A program made the translations under genes and the position numbers. A DNA stretch of 61,575 bases from the NCBI RefSeq assembly GCF_001279725.1, contig NZ_LGDE01000426.1, positions 1 to 61,575 on the forward strand. Direction: 5' to 3'. The stretch is from Streptomyces sp. WM4235 (GTDB lineage Bacteria; Actinomycetota; Actinomycetes; Streptomycetales; Streptomycetaceae). The notes under the pieces are model-generated. The model saw nothing but the letters and a program-made list of their open reading frames with translations, ran no database searches and was not told where the DNA came from. Positions 26,989 to 36,058 of the stretch are shown here, piece after piece (position 1 is the first letter of the stretch; every line of letters starts with the position of its first letter).

Positions 26989-27280
26989 ATTTCCGTGTTC
27001 ATGCCGGCAGAGCTGATCAGTGAGCTGCGATCTCGAACCGGTCGCCGTGGACTTTCCAGCTACATCACCGAGGCTGTCAGGCACCCGCTCGCCATGGACG
27101 GACTCGCCGAGATCGTGGCATCCCACGAGGAGGAACACGGCGCGCTCACCGAGCAGGAGATCGCAGCCGCCCGGCGCGAACTGTTCGGAGTCGAGGACGC
27201 GCGGGGCGCCGCGGCGCGCTTGAAGTGGGTGCTCGCGTACTCGGAGCGACGGACCGCCGCGACGCCCCGCCGCCGGCCGA
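26989..27280 (+). pseudogene. Remnant of a CopG/VapB-like antitoxin gene
   Basis: The frame reads ISVFMPAELISELRSRTG, RRGLSSYITEAV and EEHGALTEQEIAAARRELFG, which is the whole body of a Streptomyces VapB-type antitoxin. Upstream of ISV there is no start codon in frame back to the TAG at 26920-26922; only an internal GTG (26995) or ATG (27001) is available, which would cut off the first strand. Downstream the frame fails to stop at the usual place and runs on into the neighbouring gene. No VapC toxin follows. I infer a decayed toxin-antitoxin locus. Confidence 0.6.
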
Positions 27281-28120
27281 TCACCTCAGCAGCGGGGCCA
27301 GGGCGTGTTCCCAGGTGGCGCGGGTGGTGGGCCAGGTGGGGGCGCAGTCGCGGGTGCGGGTGGCGAGGTCCGGGTGGCGGTCGGGGGCGGCGCCGTGCAG
27401 GAGGCAGAGGTAGGCGGCGGCGCGGTCGGCCGGTGGGGCGTGTTCGTCCTCGTCGGGGGCGGTGTCCGGCTCCCGCGCCGCGAGGAGTTCGTACTCCTCG
27501 GCGGCGGTCCGCAGGGCGCGTTCCCCGTCCGGGCCCTCGCGGAGCAGCATCAGGGCCGCGAAGCGGTCGGCGGTGTTCTCCTCGTCGGGGTCGGGTCCGA
27601 CGGGGAGTTCGAGGGCCTCGACGAGGGCGTGGCCCGCCTCGTGGTAGACGCTCTCGGCGACGATCGCGCCGACCTTCTCGTCCGTCGTGAGGAGTTCCCG
27701 GTCCTCCGCCATGTCGTCGTAGCAGAGGTCGATGCGGTGCGCGGCGGGGTCGTAGGCGGTGCCCTCGCCCGCGCAGGAGCGGGCGACGACGGTGACCCGG
27801 TCGGGGAGGTCGAGGTAGGCGTTCAGGCGGGTGACGGCCCGGTCGGCGTGCTTCCCGTCGCGCAGGAAGGCGGCCTCGCGTTCGTCGCCGGCGGCGGGGG
27901 CCTCGTACCGTACGGCGAATCCGCGCGGTGCGGGTGCGCAGCCGCCCGAGAGCAGGGCCGTCGCGAGGGCGGCGCAGAGCGAGGCGGTCAGTGCGGCGGG
28001 CAGGACACGGTGCCGTTCCGCGCGGCGGCGTTCCGCGCGGCGGCGTTCAGCGCGGCGGCGTTCAGCGCGGCGGCGTTCAGCGCGGCGGCGTTCGGCGGCG
28101 CGCGTCGGTGTCCCCGTCAT
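27281..28120 (-). CDS. Putative DUF4344-type metallopeptidase, probable lipoprotein
   Basis: 279 residues. After a start (MTGTPTRAAE) come six or seven repeats of RRRAE, then a hydrophobic segment (VLPAALTASLCAALATALLSGGCAP) with a possible lipobox Cys at residue 61. The mature part has VTVVARSCAGEGTAYDPAAHRIDLCYDD and VYHEAGHALVEALELPVGPDPDEENTADRFAALML: HEAGH (160-164) plus the downstream Glu/Asp pattern is a zinc-protease signature. It probably acts outside the membrane. The very long Arg-rich n-region is unusual for an export signal; a later start inside or after the repeats is possible. Confidence 0.78.
   Translation of the reverse strand: MTGTPTRAAERRRAERRRAERRRAERRRAERRRAERHRVLPAALTASLCAALATALLSGGCAPAPRGFAVRYEAPAAGDEREAAFLRDGKHADRAVTRLNAYLDLPDRVTVVARSCAGEGTAYDPAAHRIDLCYDDMAEDRELLTTDEKVGAIVAESVYHEAGHALVEALELPVGPDPDEENTADRFAALMLLREGPDGERALRTAAEEYELLAAREPDTAPDEDEHAPPADRAAAYLCLLHGAAPDRHPDLATRTRDCAPTWPTTRATWEHALAPLLR
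28021..28095. repeat. Five tandem 15-bp units encoding Arg-rich N-terminus
   Basis: Five copies of CGCGGCGGCGTTC(C/A/G)G stand head to tail and encode RRRAE units in the putative metallopeptidase. Unit number can change without breaking the frame. Confidence 0.92.
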
Positions 28121-28339
28121 CGTGCCGCCCCCACCACACTGTCGGATGTTCGGATCAGCCTACTGATCTGTCCGGGAGGCGCGGCCGGGCAGCTCCCCCG
28201 GCGCCCGGCCGTACATATATGCACGCGGTCGACCGAAGACGCGCCAACTCCCTCTGAACCGGTTCGGATTCCCTCGCGCTCGCGACCGTCCCGCAGGACA
28301 CTTGGGGCACGTTGCCGGAGCGCTCTGAGGGGGATGCCG

Positions 28340-31300
28340 ATGCGGGACAGTCATCGTGTGGAGGCCGAACGGCTTCTGGTGCGAGCCGTGGACGAGGAGG
28401 AGCGCCGGGCCGCTCCGGGGGCGCCGGTCGACAAGGCGGCCCTGCTGGCGCGCGGCCGGGAGTCCCTGGACACGCTAGCCGCGAGCGCCTCCGAGGAGTA
28501 CGAGGCGTACGTGCGCGCCCTGGACGAGGCGGCGGCCGGGGACCAGTCGCTGGGCGAGGCGTTCCGGCGCGCGAACAGTTCGACGGCGTTGCTGGTCACG
28601 GCGGTCGGGGCGGTCGCGGCGGTCGGGGCGGACCTGGCCTTCGGCGTGGCGGCCGGTACGGCGTTCAGTACGGGCATGGTCGTGGGCGTCGCGGGGGCGG
28701 CCACGACGGCGGTCAAGGTGACGGCTCTTCACCTGCCGGCGGCGAACCGGCGGGCCGGGGAGGCGGGCAGGCCGGGCGGTCCGGAGCAGTTGAGGCTGCA
28801 GTGGCTGTCGGCGCTGGAGGTGCGCGGCATTCGGCCCTTTCTGGAGCAGCAGCGCCTGGTGGCGACGGCGGTGCGCAATCCGCCGCGCGTCCGGTCGGGC
28901 GTCAACGGTGGCGCGGTCGGCCTCGTGAAGCAGACGACGGGCTCCGGGCCGGCGCTGCGCGGGACGGATCGCAGCGCGGAGGCGCGGCGGCGCAGTGTGC
29001 TGGAGCAGTCGTTCAATCAACTCCCTCGCACGGACGAGGGGTTCACGGGTCGCCGGGCGGAACTGACGCGTATCGCGCAGTGGGTGCAGGCGGCGCGGGC
29101 CAGTACCGAGACCCGGCCGGTGGTCGTGGTGGTGCACGGCGAGCCCGGTTCGGGGCGTACCGCGTTGGCGTTGCGGGCGGCGCACGCGCTGCGGGACCAG
29201 TTCCGCGGGGCGTGCGTGGTGGACCTGCGGGGCGGTTCCCCGTACGGCGGCGCCGCGGAGGCCCCGCTGTCGACGCGGGAGGCGTTGTTGCACCTGCTGA
29301 ACCGGCTGGGCGCCCCGCGCGAGCAGTTGTTGTTCCGCGAGGGGGCCTCGGCGGAGCAACAGGTGCGGCGGCTCGGGGAGTTGTATCACCAACACCTCCA
29401 GGGGCTGCCGGTGACGGTCGTGGTGGACGACGCGGTGGACGCGGCGCAGGTCCGGACGCTGGTTCCGGAGCGGTCCGACAGTCTGGTCCTGGTGACGGCC
29501 TCCGGCCCGCTGGAGTTGCCCACCGACCTGGCGGCGTGGGTGCACCAGCTTCCGCTGGCCCGCCTGTCGGAGCCGGAGGCGGCCGAGGTGCTGCGCGCCG
29601 GCGCGGAGGCGGCGGGCGGTCCCGCGTACGGCGAGGAGGCCGTGCGGGAGTTGTCGGTGCTCGGTGCGGGGCTGCCGTTGGCGCTGCGCGTGCTGGCTCC
29701 GCTGGGGGAGGCAGGGGCGGCCGGGGGCTCCGGCGGCACCTTGGAGCACGCGCTGGACCTGGCGTACGTACGGCTGCCCGAGGAGCGGCGTCGGCTGTTG
29801 CGGCGCCTGACGCTGGCCGGGCGGGCCTCGCTCGGGCCGTCCGCGGCGGCGGCGCTGATCGACGCGGACCAGGTGGAGGCGGGGCGGCTGCTGCGCGAGC
29901 TGGCGCGGGCGGGCCTGCTGGACCCGGTGCGCGGGGAGCGGTACCGGATGCACGACGCGGTGCGTGCGTACGCGGCGGCGCGGTTGACGGCCGACGAGGA
30001 CCGGGCGGAGGCGGCGGCGGCCCACGAGCGGCTGATCCGCAACTACGCGCAGCTCGCGGACTCGGTGATCCGGATGGTCGACGGGAAGATGTCCACCCGC
30101 GCCAACCACTTCGGCGGGCACGGCTTCGCCTCGTTGGACGCGGCGCTGCGCTGGCTGGACGACGAGTCGAGCTTCATCACGGCGGCGCTGCGGCACTCGC
30201 AGGACGTGGATCAGCAGGCGGTGCTGGACCTGCTGGGCGCGCTGTGCGACTTCTGTCTGCTGCGCGGGGACCTGTACCGGCTGGGTGAGATCAACGAGCT
30301 GACCCAGGCAGTGGAGGCGGGGCAGCGGGGGGAGCCGGGGCGGGGCGGCCGGATGGCCCGCTCGGTGCAGTGGCGCACGGGCATCGCCGCGCGCCAGCTC
30401 GGCGACCTGGACAAGGCCCGCACCACGTTGACCTCGGTCGTCGACCAGTACATGGAGGCCGAGCAGGAGGCGGGCGCGGCGATGGCCCTGGTGTCGTTGG
30501 GCATCACCCTGCACCACCAGGGCAACCTTCCGGAGGCGGCGGCCCGGCTGCGCGAGGCGCTGGCCCTCCAGGAGTCGCCGGAGCTGGCGGGTGACCGGGC
30601 GTGGGGGTTGCACGCGCTGGCTGCGGTGCAGCGGGACCGGGCGGAGCTCGGGGAGGCGCTGACGCTGCTGGAGCGGTCCATCGCCCTGCACCGGGAGAGC
30701 GAGAGCGTGCACGGGGAGGCGTGGGCGCACTTCCAGCTAGGGCAGGTGTACCTGCGGATGGGTGCGCCGGAGCGGGCGGAGCCGGAGCTGCGGCTGGCCC
30801 TGGAGATGTACGGGCGACCGGGGCCAGGCCTGGGCTTTGACCCAGTTGGGCCGGGCGCGGGTGGTGGACGGGGACCCGGGGCCGGCGCTGGAGCGGCTGC
30901 GGGACGCGCTGGCCCGGCACCGGCTGGCGGAGGACGCGCGCGGCGAGGCGTGGACGCTGTACTACCTCGGGCAGGCGTTGGAGGAGGACGGCGAGCGGGA
31001 CAGGGCGGTGCGGGAGCTGGAGCGGGCCCGGACGATGTTCTCCCGGATGCGGGACGTGTACGGGCTGGCGCACGCCCGGCACCACTCGGGGCGGGTGACG
31101 CGCGACCAGCGGGCGGCGCAGACGGGGAACCTGCGGAACTCCGGTTTCGCCCGCCAGCTGCTGGTGGACGCGCGGGCGGACTTCCGGCGGATCGGGCTGG
31201 CCCACGGTGAGGGCTGGACCTGCCTGGAGCTGGCGATCGTGGACGCGGGCAACGCGCGGGTCCCGCAGGCGCTGGGGCTGTGCGAGGAGGCGGCCCGGCT

Positions 31301-31604
31301 GTTCGCCTCGTACGGGGACCTGCGCGGGGAGGACTGGGCGCGTTTCCTGCGCTGCACGATGCTGCCGTACGCGGTGCCGTCGGTCCCGGGCGCCTCGGAC
31401 GAGGCGCGGGCGGAGCTGGCTCGGCTGGCGGCGGCCCCGCACCCGCTGCGTGACCGGCGGCTGGAGGACTGCCTGGAGACGTACGGGGTGATCCTGGGGC
31501 GGGGCGTGGATCCGGCGGAGGGCTGGCAGGCGTGGCGCCTGGGCATGGTCCCGAACCTGCGGTCGCGGGAGGTCATGGGGGTGCCGGTGGTGCCGGTCGC
31601 CTGA
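28340..31604 (+). pseudogene. STAND-type NTPase with membrane segment and TPR repeats, frameshifted
   Basis: From the ATG at 28340 (GAGGGGG 6 bp upstream) the product has a charged helix (1-75), a hydrophobic pair (about 80-127, STALLVTAVGAVAAVGADLAFGV), a linker, an NB-ARC-like NTPase with Walker A GEPGSGRTALA near residue 267 (Arg in place of Lys), VTVVVDDAVDAAQVR as Walker B, a winged-helix-like segment (RYRMHDAVRAYAAARL), and TPRs. The TPR reading leaves frame near 30810-30820, after LALEMYG, and resumes one base over as GQAWALTQLGRARVVDGD through ...VMGVPVVPVA, ending at 31604. One extra base (for example in GGG 30812-30814) or loss of 2 or 8 bp would explain it. Mutation or assembly error cannot be told apart here. 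Confidence 0.82.
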
Positions 31605-31665
31605 CGGCCCGGACGGGACCCGCCGGGGACCGGCGGTCCGGGCGTCCCGGCGCCTGCCGTGATCG

Positions 31666-31701
31666 CGCACGCGTACGTGCCACCGCACGCGTACGTGCCA
31701 C
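31666..31701. repeat. Two tandem 18-bp units
   Basis: CGCACGCGTACGTGCCAC is present twice in direct succession, in the gap between the STAND gene and the convergent small membrane-protein gene. Confidence 0.9.
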
Positions 31702-31795
31702 CGCCCCACCGGTCCGCGGGTGGGGCGGCGGTCGTCGCGCGTGCGTCCGACGCCCGCGTGGGCCCCGCGGGCTCAGGGGCCCGCGGGGCAGGGGC

Positions 31796-32026
31796 CTACG
31801 GGGCCCGCGTGCCGTCCGTCGCCGTGCCCTTGGCCGCCGGTTCGGGGGCTTCCTTGAAGTCCACCCGGCCCATGTGCCTGCTCATCGACTTCATCAGGCC
31901 CCACACCCCGAGGGCGAGGGCCGCGAACACGATGAAACCGAGGATTCCCGGGGTCACCTTGTTCTTGTCGAAGGTGTCGCCGGCCAGCGGGAGGAGCTGG
32001 ACGATTGCTTCCTGCGTAGCGCTCAT
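31796..32026 (-). CDS. Small single-pass membrane protein
   Basis: 76 residues from ATG at 32026, only 2 bp after the mca stop. A polar N-terminus (SATQEAIVQLLPLAGDTFDKNK) is followed by one membrane helix (ILGFIVFAALALGVWGLMKSM) and a basic/acidic tail (SRHMGRVDFKEAPEPAAK). The gene appears co-transcribed with mca. Function unknown. Confidence 0.8.
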   Translation of the reverse strand: MSATQEAIVQLLPLAGDTFDKNKVTPGILGFIVFAALALGVWGLMKSMSRHMGRVDFKEAPEPAAKGTATDGTRAP

Positions 32027-32028
32027 GA

Positions 32029-32910
32029 CTACGCATTCTCCCGGATGCCCGCGAAGAGGTCGGACTCGGGGAGGGAAGTGTCCACCAGCGACTTCGCCAG
32101 TTCGTACTCCTCGGTCGGCCAGACCTCCTTCTGGATCTCCATCGGAACGCGGAACCAGCCGCCGTCCGGGTCGATCTGCGTGGCGTGCGCGATCAGCGCC
32201 TTGTCACGGATCTCGAAGAAGTCCGCGCAGGGGACGTGCGTGGTCAGCGTGCGTTCGGTGCGCTCGAACTCCTTCCAGCGCTCCAGCCACTCCCCGTAGG
32301 GGGACTCCAGGCCGCGGGAGAGCAGCGCCTCGTGCAGGGCGACGGTGCGCGGCTTGTTGAAGCCCTGGTTGTAGTAGAGCTTCTGCGGCTGGTAGGCCGG
32401 GCCGAACTCGGCCTCCGGGTACTTCTCGGTGTCCGCCGCGCCCTCGAAGGCCACCATGGAGATCTGGTGGGTCATGATGTGGTCGGGGTGCGGGTACCCG
32501 CCGTTCTCGTCGTACGTGGTGACGACCTGCGGCCGGAAGGCGCGGATCTTCTTCACCAGGCGGCCGGCGGCCTCGTCGACGTCGGCGAGCGCGAAGCAGC
32601 CTTCGGGCAGCGGCGGCAGCGGGTCGCCCTCGGGCAGCCCGGAGTCGACGTAGCCGAGCCACTCCTGCTCGATGCCGAGGATCTCGCGCGCCTCGTCCAT
32701 CTCCTTGGCGCGGACCTCGTGGATGTGCTCCTCGATGTACTTGTCCCCCTGGAGCTTGGGGTTCAGGACGGAGCCGCGCTCACCGCCGGTGCAGGTCACC
32801 ACCAGCACGGGCACCCCTTCGGACACGTACTTGGCCATGGTGGCCGCGCCCTTGCTCGACTCGTCGTCGGGGTGGGCGTGGACGGCCATCAGTCGAAGCT
32901 GCTCGGTCAA
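32029..32910 (-). CDS. mca: Mycothiol S-conjugate amidase
   Basis: 293 residues from a TTG at 32910 with GAGGA 8 bp upstream. LRLMAVHAHPDDESSKGAAT gives the His13/Asp16 zinc ligands, and YDENGGYPHPDHIMTHQISM the third His; VTCTGGERGSVLNPKLQG and HVPCADFFEIRDKALIAHATQIDP are typical of actinobacterial Mca. The enzyme cleaves mycothiol S-conjugates to a mercapturate and GlcN-Ins, detoxifying alkylators and antibiotics. It is the best single taxonomic marker here for an actinobacterium. Confidence 0.95.
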   Translation of the reverse strand: MTEQLRLMAVHAHPDDESSKGAATMAKYVSEGVPVLVVTCTGGERGSVLNPKLQGDKYIEEHIHEVRAKEMDEAREILGIEQEWLGYVDSGLPEGDPLPPLPEGCFALADVDEAAGRLVKKIRAFRPQVVTTYDENGGYPHPDHIMTHQISMVAFEGAADTEKYPEAEFGPAYQPQKLYYNQGFNKPRTVALHEALLSRGLESPYGEWLERWKEFERTERTLTTHVPCADFFEIRDKALIAHATQIDPDGGWFRVPMEIQKEVWPTEEYELAKSLVDTSLPESDLFAGIRENA

Positions 32911-33247
32911 GACAGGATCCTCTGGTACTCGTCTGGCAAAAGGGAAGGCCGGTGGGCGCCTTCTATAGTCACTCCTCCCCTCAACAAACGGAGACGAGGG
33001 AGATTCCCGGCACACTCGTCCCGGGGGACGAGGCCCCGCACGCGGTGCCCGTGTACATGCGGTCCGACCAAGGTAATGCGTGCCCGGGCCGCCCTTCGCC
33101 GGTTTTCCCGGGCCCTCGGATTCCGCTTTCACCGCCCGCGCCGACGGCCCCCTGATTCCGCCCCGGACCGGGGGGCGTGACATCCTCCGGTTACGGTGAC
33201 CGGACCGGAGGAGCGAGGCTTCCCGGCCCTCGCGAAAGGAACGATCG
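32911..33247. other. Divergent intergenic region between mca and the DUF4307 gene
   Basis: 337 bp with no convincing gene. It contains an 8-bp inverted repeat CTCGTCCC-GG-GGGACGAG at 33015-33032. I cannot place promoters with confidence. Confidence 0.5.
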
Positions 33248-33661
33248 ATGAGCACGGTGCGCGAAGGACTGCCCGAGGGTCGCTACGGCCGGTCGGCGGA
33301 CGAGCGCGCGGACCGGAAGCTCAAGATCGTCGGGTCCGTGCTCGGGGTCGGGCTGCTGGGCGTGGTCGGCTGGATCGGCTGGGACTACGTCGGCGGGCAG
33401 ACCGTCAGCGCCGAGGTGATCAAGTTCCAGATCGTGTCGGACAGCGAGGTCAAGGTGCACCTGGAGGTCCGCAAGGACACCGGGGTGACCGGGGTCTGCA
33501 CCCTCAGTTCCCAGGACGAGGGGCACGGCGAGGTGGGCCGCGCCGACTTCACCTTCGGGCAGCGGGACGCGCGCGTGGACGAGGTCGTCTCGCTGAAGAC
33601 CACCGGGCGGGCGACGATGGTCGAGCTGGTCGGCTGCCAGGCCGCCGGCGCCGCCTCGTAG
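33248..33661 (+). CDS. DUF4307 domain membrane protein
   Basis: 137 residues from ATG with AAGGAAC upstream. The cytoplasmic N-terminus (LPEGRYGRSADERADRKLKIVG) leads into one membrane helix (VLGVGLLGVVGWIGWDYVG) and an extracytoplasmic beta domain (VIKFQIVSDSEVKVHLEVRKD..GVCTLSSQDEGHGEVGRADFTF). The order RYGR-helix-beta domain is that of actinobacterial DUF4307 proteins, often found beside mca and greA as here. Function unknown. Confidence 0.88.
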   Translation: MSTVREGLPEGRYGRSADERADRKLKIVGSVLGVGLLGVVGWIGWDYVGGQTVSAEVIKFQIVSDSEVKVHLEVRKDTGVTGVCTLSSQDEGHGEVGRADFTFGQRDARVDEVVSLKTTGRATMVELVGCQAAGAAS

Positions 33662-34005
33662 GCCGTCCCTTCCGGATCCCGCCCTCTCGGATCCCGCCCT
33701 CTCGGATCTTGCCGGGTCGGATCTTGCCGGGTCGGGCAGCCCGGGGGCCACGGCCCCGCCACCGACCGGTACTGACCGTTCCTGACCGGTGGCGCCCATT
33801 ACGGATCGGTAGCGCGCCACGCCCGGGAAGATTGCCCTCGCACCCCGCACCAGGCGTGTGACCTGCGACGCCGCCCGGCCCGGCGACGCGCGATGACACA
33901 CTTCATACACAGGGTGTCCTCCCCCTTTTCTTCCCGAATTGTTAGGCTCGTGGTTTCGTCCGCCGCTGGCGGCTTTGAAGTCCCCTGTACCGACGAGGAG
34001 CACCC
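33662..34005. other. Intergenic region upstream of greA
   Basis: 344 bp. It holds the 15-bp repeat block (33673-33732) and, near greA, a TAGGCT hexamer (33943-33948) that could be a -10 box 58 bp before the start codon. No gene seen. Confidence 0.5.
33673..33732. repeat. Two pairs of tandem 15-bp units
   Basis: CGGATCCCGCCCTCT occurs twice in succession, followed directly by CGGATCTTGCCGGGT twice. All four share CGGATC and the same 15-bp period, so the block looks like a diverged four-unit repeat. Confidence 0.9.
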
Positions 34006-34503
34006 GTGACCCAGACGAGCGAGAGCGTCACCTGGCTGACCCAGGCGGCGTACGACCAGCTGAAGGCAGAGCTGGACTACCTCTCTGGTCCCGCACGCAC
34101 GGAGATCGCCACGAAGATCGCAGCTGCCCGCGAAGAGGGCGACCTGCGTGAGAACGGCGGTTACCACGCGGCCAAGGAGGAGCAGGGCAAGCAGGAGCTC
34201 CGGGTCCGCCAGCTGACCCAGCTCCTGGAGAACGCGAAGGTCGGCACCGCCCCCGCCTCCGACGGCGTGGTCGCCCCCGGCACTCTCGTCAAGATCGCCT
34301 TCGACGGCGACGAGGACGACACCATGGAGTTCCTGCTGGCCTCGCGCGAGTACGCGTCCTCGGACTTCGAGACCTACTCCCCGCAGTCCCCGCTGGGCAC
34401 CGGCGTGATGGGCAAGAAGATCGGCGAGGACGCCTCGTACGAGCTGCCGAACGGCAAGACGGCGGCCGTCAAGATCCTCGACGTCAAGCCCTTCACCGGC
34501 TGA
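34006..34503 (+). CDS. greA: Transcription elongation factor GreA
   Basis: 165 residues. The N-terminal coiled coil has VTWLTQAAYDQLKAELDYLSGPARTEIATKIAAAREEGDLRENGGYHAAKEEQGKQELRV, with the acidic tip residues (EEGDLRENG) that stimulate RNA polymerase to cleave backtracked transcripts. The C-terminal FKBP-like domain ends SPLGTGVMGKKIGEDASYELPNGKTAAVKILDVKPF. Monocistronic, closed by a long terminator hairpin. Confidence 0.96.
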   Translation: MTQTSESVTWLTQAAYDQLKAELDYLSGPARTEIATKIAAAREEGDLRENGGYHAAKEEQGKQELRVRQLTQLLENAKVGTAPASDGVVAPGTLVKIAFDGDEDDTMEFLLASREYASSDFETYSPQSPLGTGVMGKKIGEDASYELPNGKTAAVKILDVKPFTG

Positions 34504-34517
34504 GCACCCGCGCACGT

Positions 34518-34558
34518 CGAGAGCCCCCGCCCGGATCGGATCCGGGCGGGGGCTCTCG
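34518..34558. terminator. greA terminator
   Basis: CGAGAGCCCCCGCCCGGATC (34518-34537) and its exact complement (34539-34558) form a near-continuous stem right after the greA stop. Confidence 0.9.
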
Positions 34559-34772
34559 CGTGACCGGGCTCTTCCCGCACGCCTCCCGGAAGCCGACGCC
34601 GCCCGTCCTTCACGGTCCGAATCAGGCCGAAACCTGGCCGGATTCGCATCACGAACGTCCACACATGGCGAGTAGCTTCTCTCGTGCTCACCCGAACAAG
34701 ACATCGAACAAGGCGCCGACCGAGGCACCGCACGAGGCGAACACCCCACCGCGCATGAGCGAGGAGCGAATT

Positions 34773-35150
34773 GTGAAGGGCGTATTCCGATTGGCGGGAA
34801 CCGCAGCCGCGGCCGTCGCGCTTGTTTTCACCAGTGCGCTGACGGCCCAAGCGGACGCGCAGGCGTCGGGCACGGTGAAGGCCCCCTATGCAAGCGGCGG
34901 CAAAGTCGTCGGCTCGGCCAACCTCAACGGCCCCAACGCCCCGACCAAGTTCTGCGTCACCTTGCTGGCGGCGCACCCGTACACCCCCGACGTCGCGATC
35001 TCCACGACCTGCAAGACGATCTCCGCGGGCAAGGTGACGACGAAGGCGGCGATTCCGCCGTGCGGCAAGTACGCCACCTTGGCGAGCGCGAAGGTGAACG
35101 GACGCATCACCTTCTACAAGAAGTCCGGGTACACGCTCTTCTGCTCGTGA
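34773..35150 (+). CDS. Small secreted protein of unknown function
   Basis: 125 residues. I prefer the GTG at 34773, because GAGGAG lies 6 bp upstream and the start gives a compact signal peptide (KGVFRLAGTAAAAVALVFTSALTAQADA); an ATG 18 bp upstream is in frame. The mature part (about 95 residues) is a beta-rich domain with four cysteines (in KFCVTLL, TTCKTIS, PPCGKYA and the C-terminal FCS), so two disulfides are likely. It resembles small secreted Streptomyces proteins; no known motif. Confidence 0.8.
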   Translation: MKGVFRLAGTAAAAVALVFTSALTAQADAQASGTVKAPYASGGKVVGSANLNGPNAPTKFCVTLLAAHPYTPDVAISTTCKTISAGKVTTKAAIPPCGKYATLASAKVNGRITFYKKSGYTLFCS

Positions 35151-35156
35151 GTACGA

Positions 35157-35188
35157 GGAAGCCCGCCGGATGCGATCGGCGGGCTTCC
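35157..35188. terminator. Terminator after the small secreted protein gene
   Basis: GGAAGCCCGCCG and CGGCGGGCTTCC (12-bp arms) flank an 8-base loop just past the stop. Confidence 0.85.
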
Positions 35189-35245
35189 CGATGCCGTCCG
35201 TGTGATGCCGTCCGCGCTTTCAAGGGACGGAATCAGGAGACGGAA

Positions 35246-36058
35246 TCAGGCGTCCACTCGGCGGTACTTGCGGACCGCCAGCGTGCGGAACACCGCGATG
35301 ATCACCACTGACCAGATGATCGAGGCCCACACGGGATGCAGCATCGGCCAGGCGCCGGTCACCGACAGCGGAACCCCGTCGATCGTGTTGCCGAACAGCC
35401 CGCGGGACGCCGCCACCGTGGCACTGAACGGGTTCCACTCGGCGACGTACTGGAGGAACCTCGGCATGCCGTTGACCGGGACGAAGGCGATCGAGATGAA
35501 GGTCAGCGGGAACAGCCAGATCAGACCGCCCGAGGTCGCCGCCTCCGGCGTCCGCACGGTCAGGCCGATGAGGGCGCCGATCCAGGTGAACGCGTAGCCG
35601 AGCAGCAGGAGCAGGGCGAACCCTCCCAGCACCTTGCCGATGTTCTCGTGCGTACGCCAGCCGACGATCAAGGCCACGCCCGCCAGTACGGTCAGCGTCA
35701 CCGCCGTCTGTACGAGGTCGGCGAGGGTGCGGCCCGTGAGCACGGCGCCGCGCGCCATCGGCAACGAGCGGAACCGGTCGATGAGCCCCTTGTGCATGTC
35801 GTCGGCGATGCCGGCGCCCGCGCCCGCCGTGGCGAAGGTGACGGTCTGCGCGAAGATGCCGGCCATGAGGAATTCCTTGTAGGCGCTCGCGCTGCCCGCG
35901 GGCGCCCCCGGAACGTTGATGGACCCGCCGAAGACGTACGTGAAGAGGACCACGAACATCACCGGCTGGATGAGCCCGAACAGGATCATCTCGGGGATCC
36001 TGCTCATCCGCAGGAGGTTGCGATGTGCGATGACCAGGGAGTCGGTCGTGCTGCTCAC
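35246..36058 (-). CDS. ABC-2 type transporter permease (DrrB-like)
   Basis: 270 residues from a GTG at 36058 that overlaps the ATPase stop as GTGA. Six hydrophobic helices: PEMILFGLIQPVMFVVLFTYVFGG, FLMAGIFAQTVTFATAGAG, TLTVLAGVALIVGW, VLGGFALLLLLGYAFTWIGALIGL, LIWLFPLTFISIAFVPV and ASIIWSVVIIAVF. MHKGLIDRFRSLPMARGAVLTGRTLADL is the ABC-2 coupling-helix motif. With the ATPase it forms an exporter of the daunorubicin-resistance type; substrate unknown. Confidence 0.92.
   Translation of the reverse strand: MSSTTDSLVIAHRNLLRMSRIPEMILFGLIQPVMFVVLFTYVFGGSINVPGAPAGSASAYKEFLMAGIFAQTVTFATAGAGAGIADDMHKGLIDRFRSLPMARGAVLTGRTLADLVQTAVTLTVLAGVALIVGWRTHENIGKVLGGFALLLLLGYAFTWIGALIGLTVRTPEAATSGGLIWLFPLTFISIAFVPVNGMPRFLQYVAEWNPFSATVAASRGLFGNTIDGVPLSVTGAWPMLHPVWASIIWSVVIIAVFRTLAVRKYRRVDA

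Noticed and set aside
27305..28333. Plus-strand extension in front of the STAND ATPase
   Set aside because: It is antisense to the putative metallopeptidase; the ATG at 28340 has a ribosome-binding site.
30790..30850. Programmed ribosomal frameshift in the STAND gene
   Set aside because: No slippery heptamer, internal Shine-Dalgarno at proper spacing, or clear downstream structure; a simple indel is more likely.
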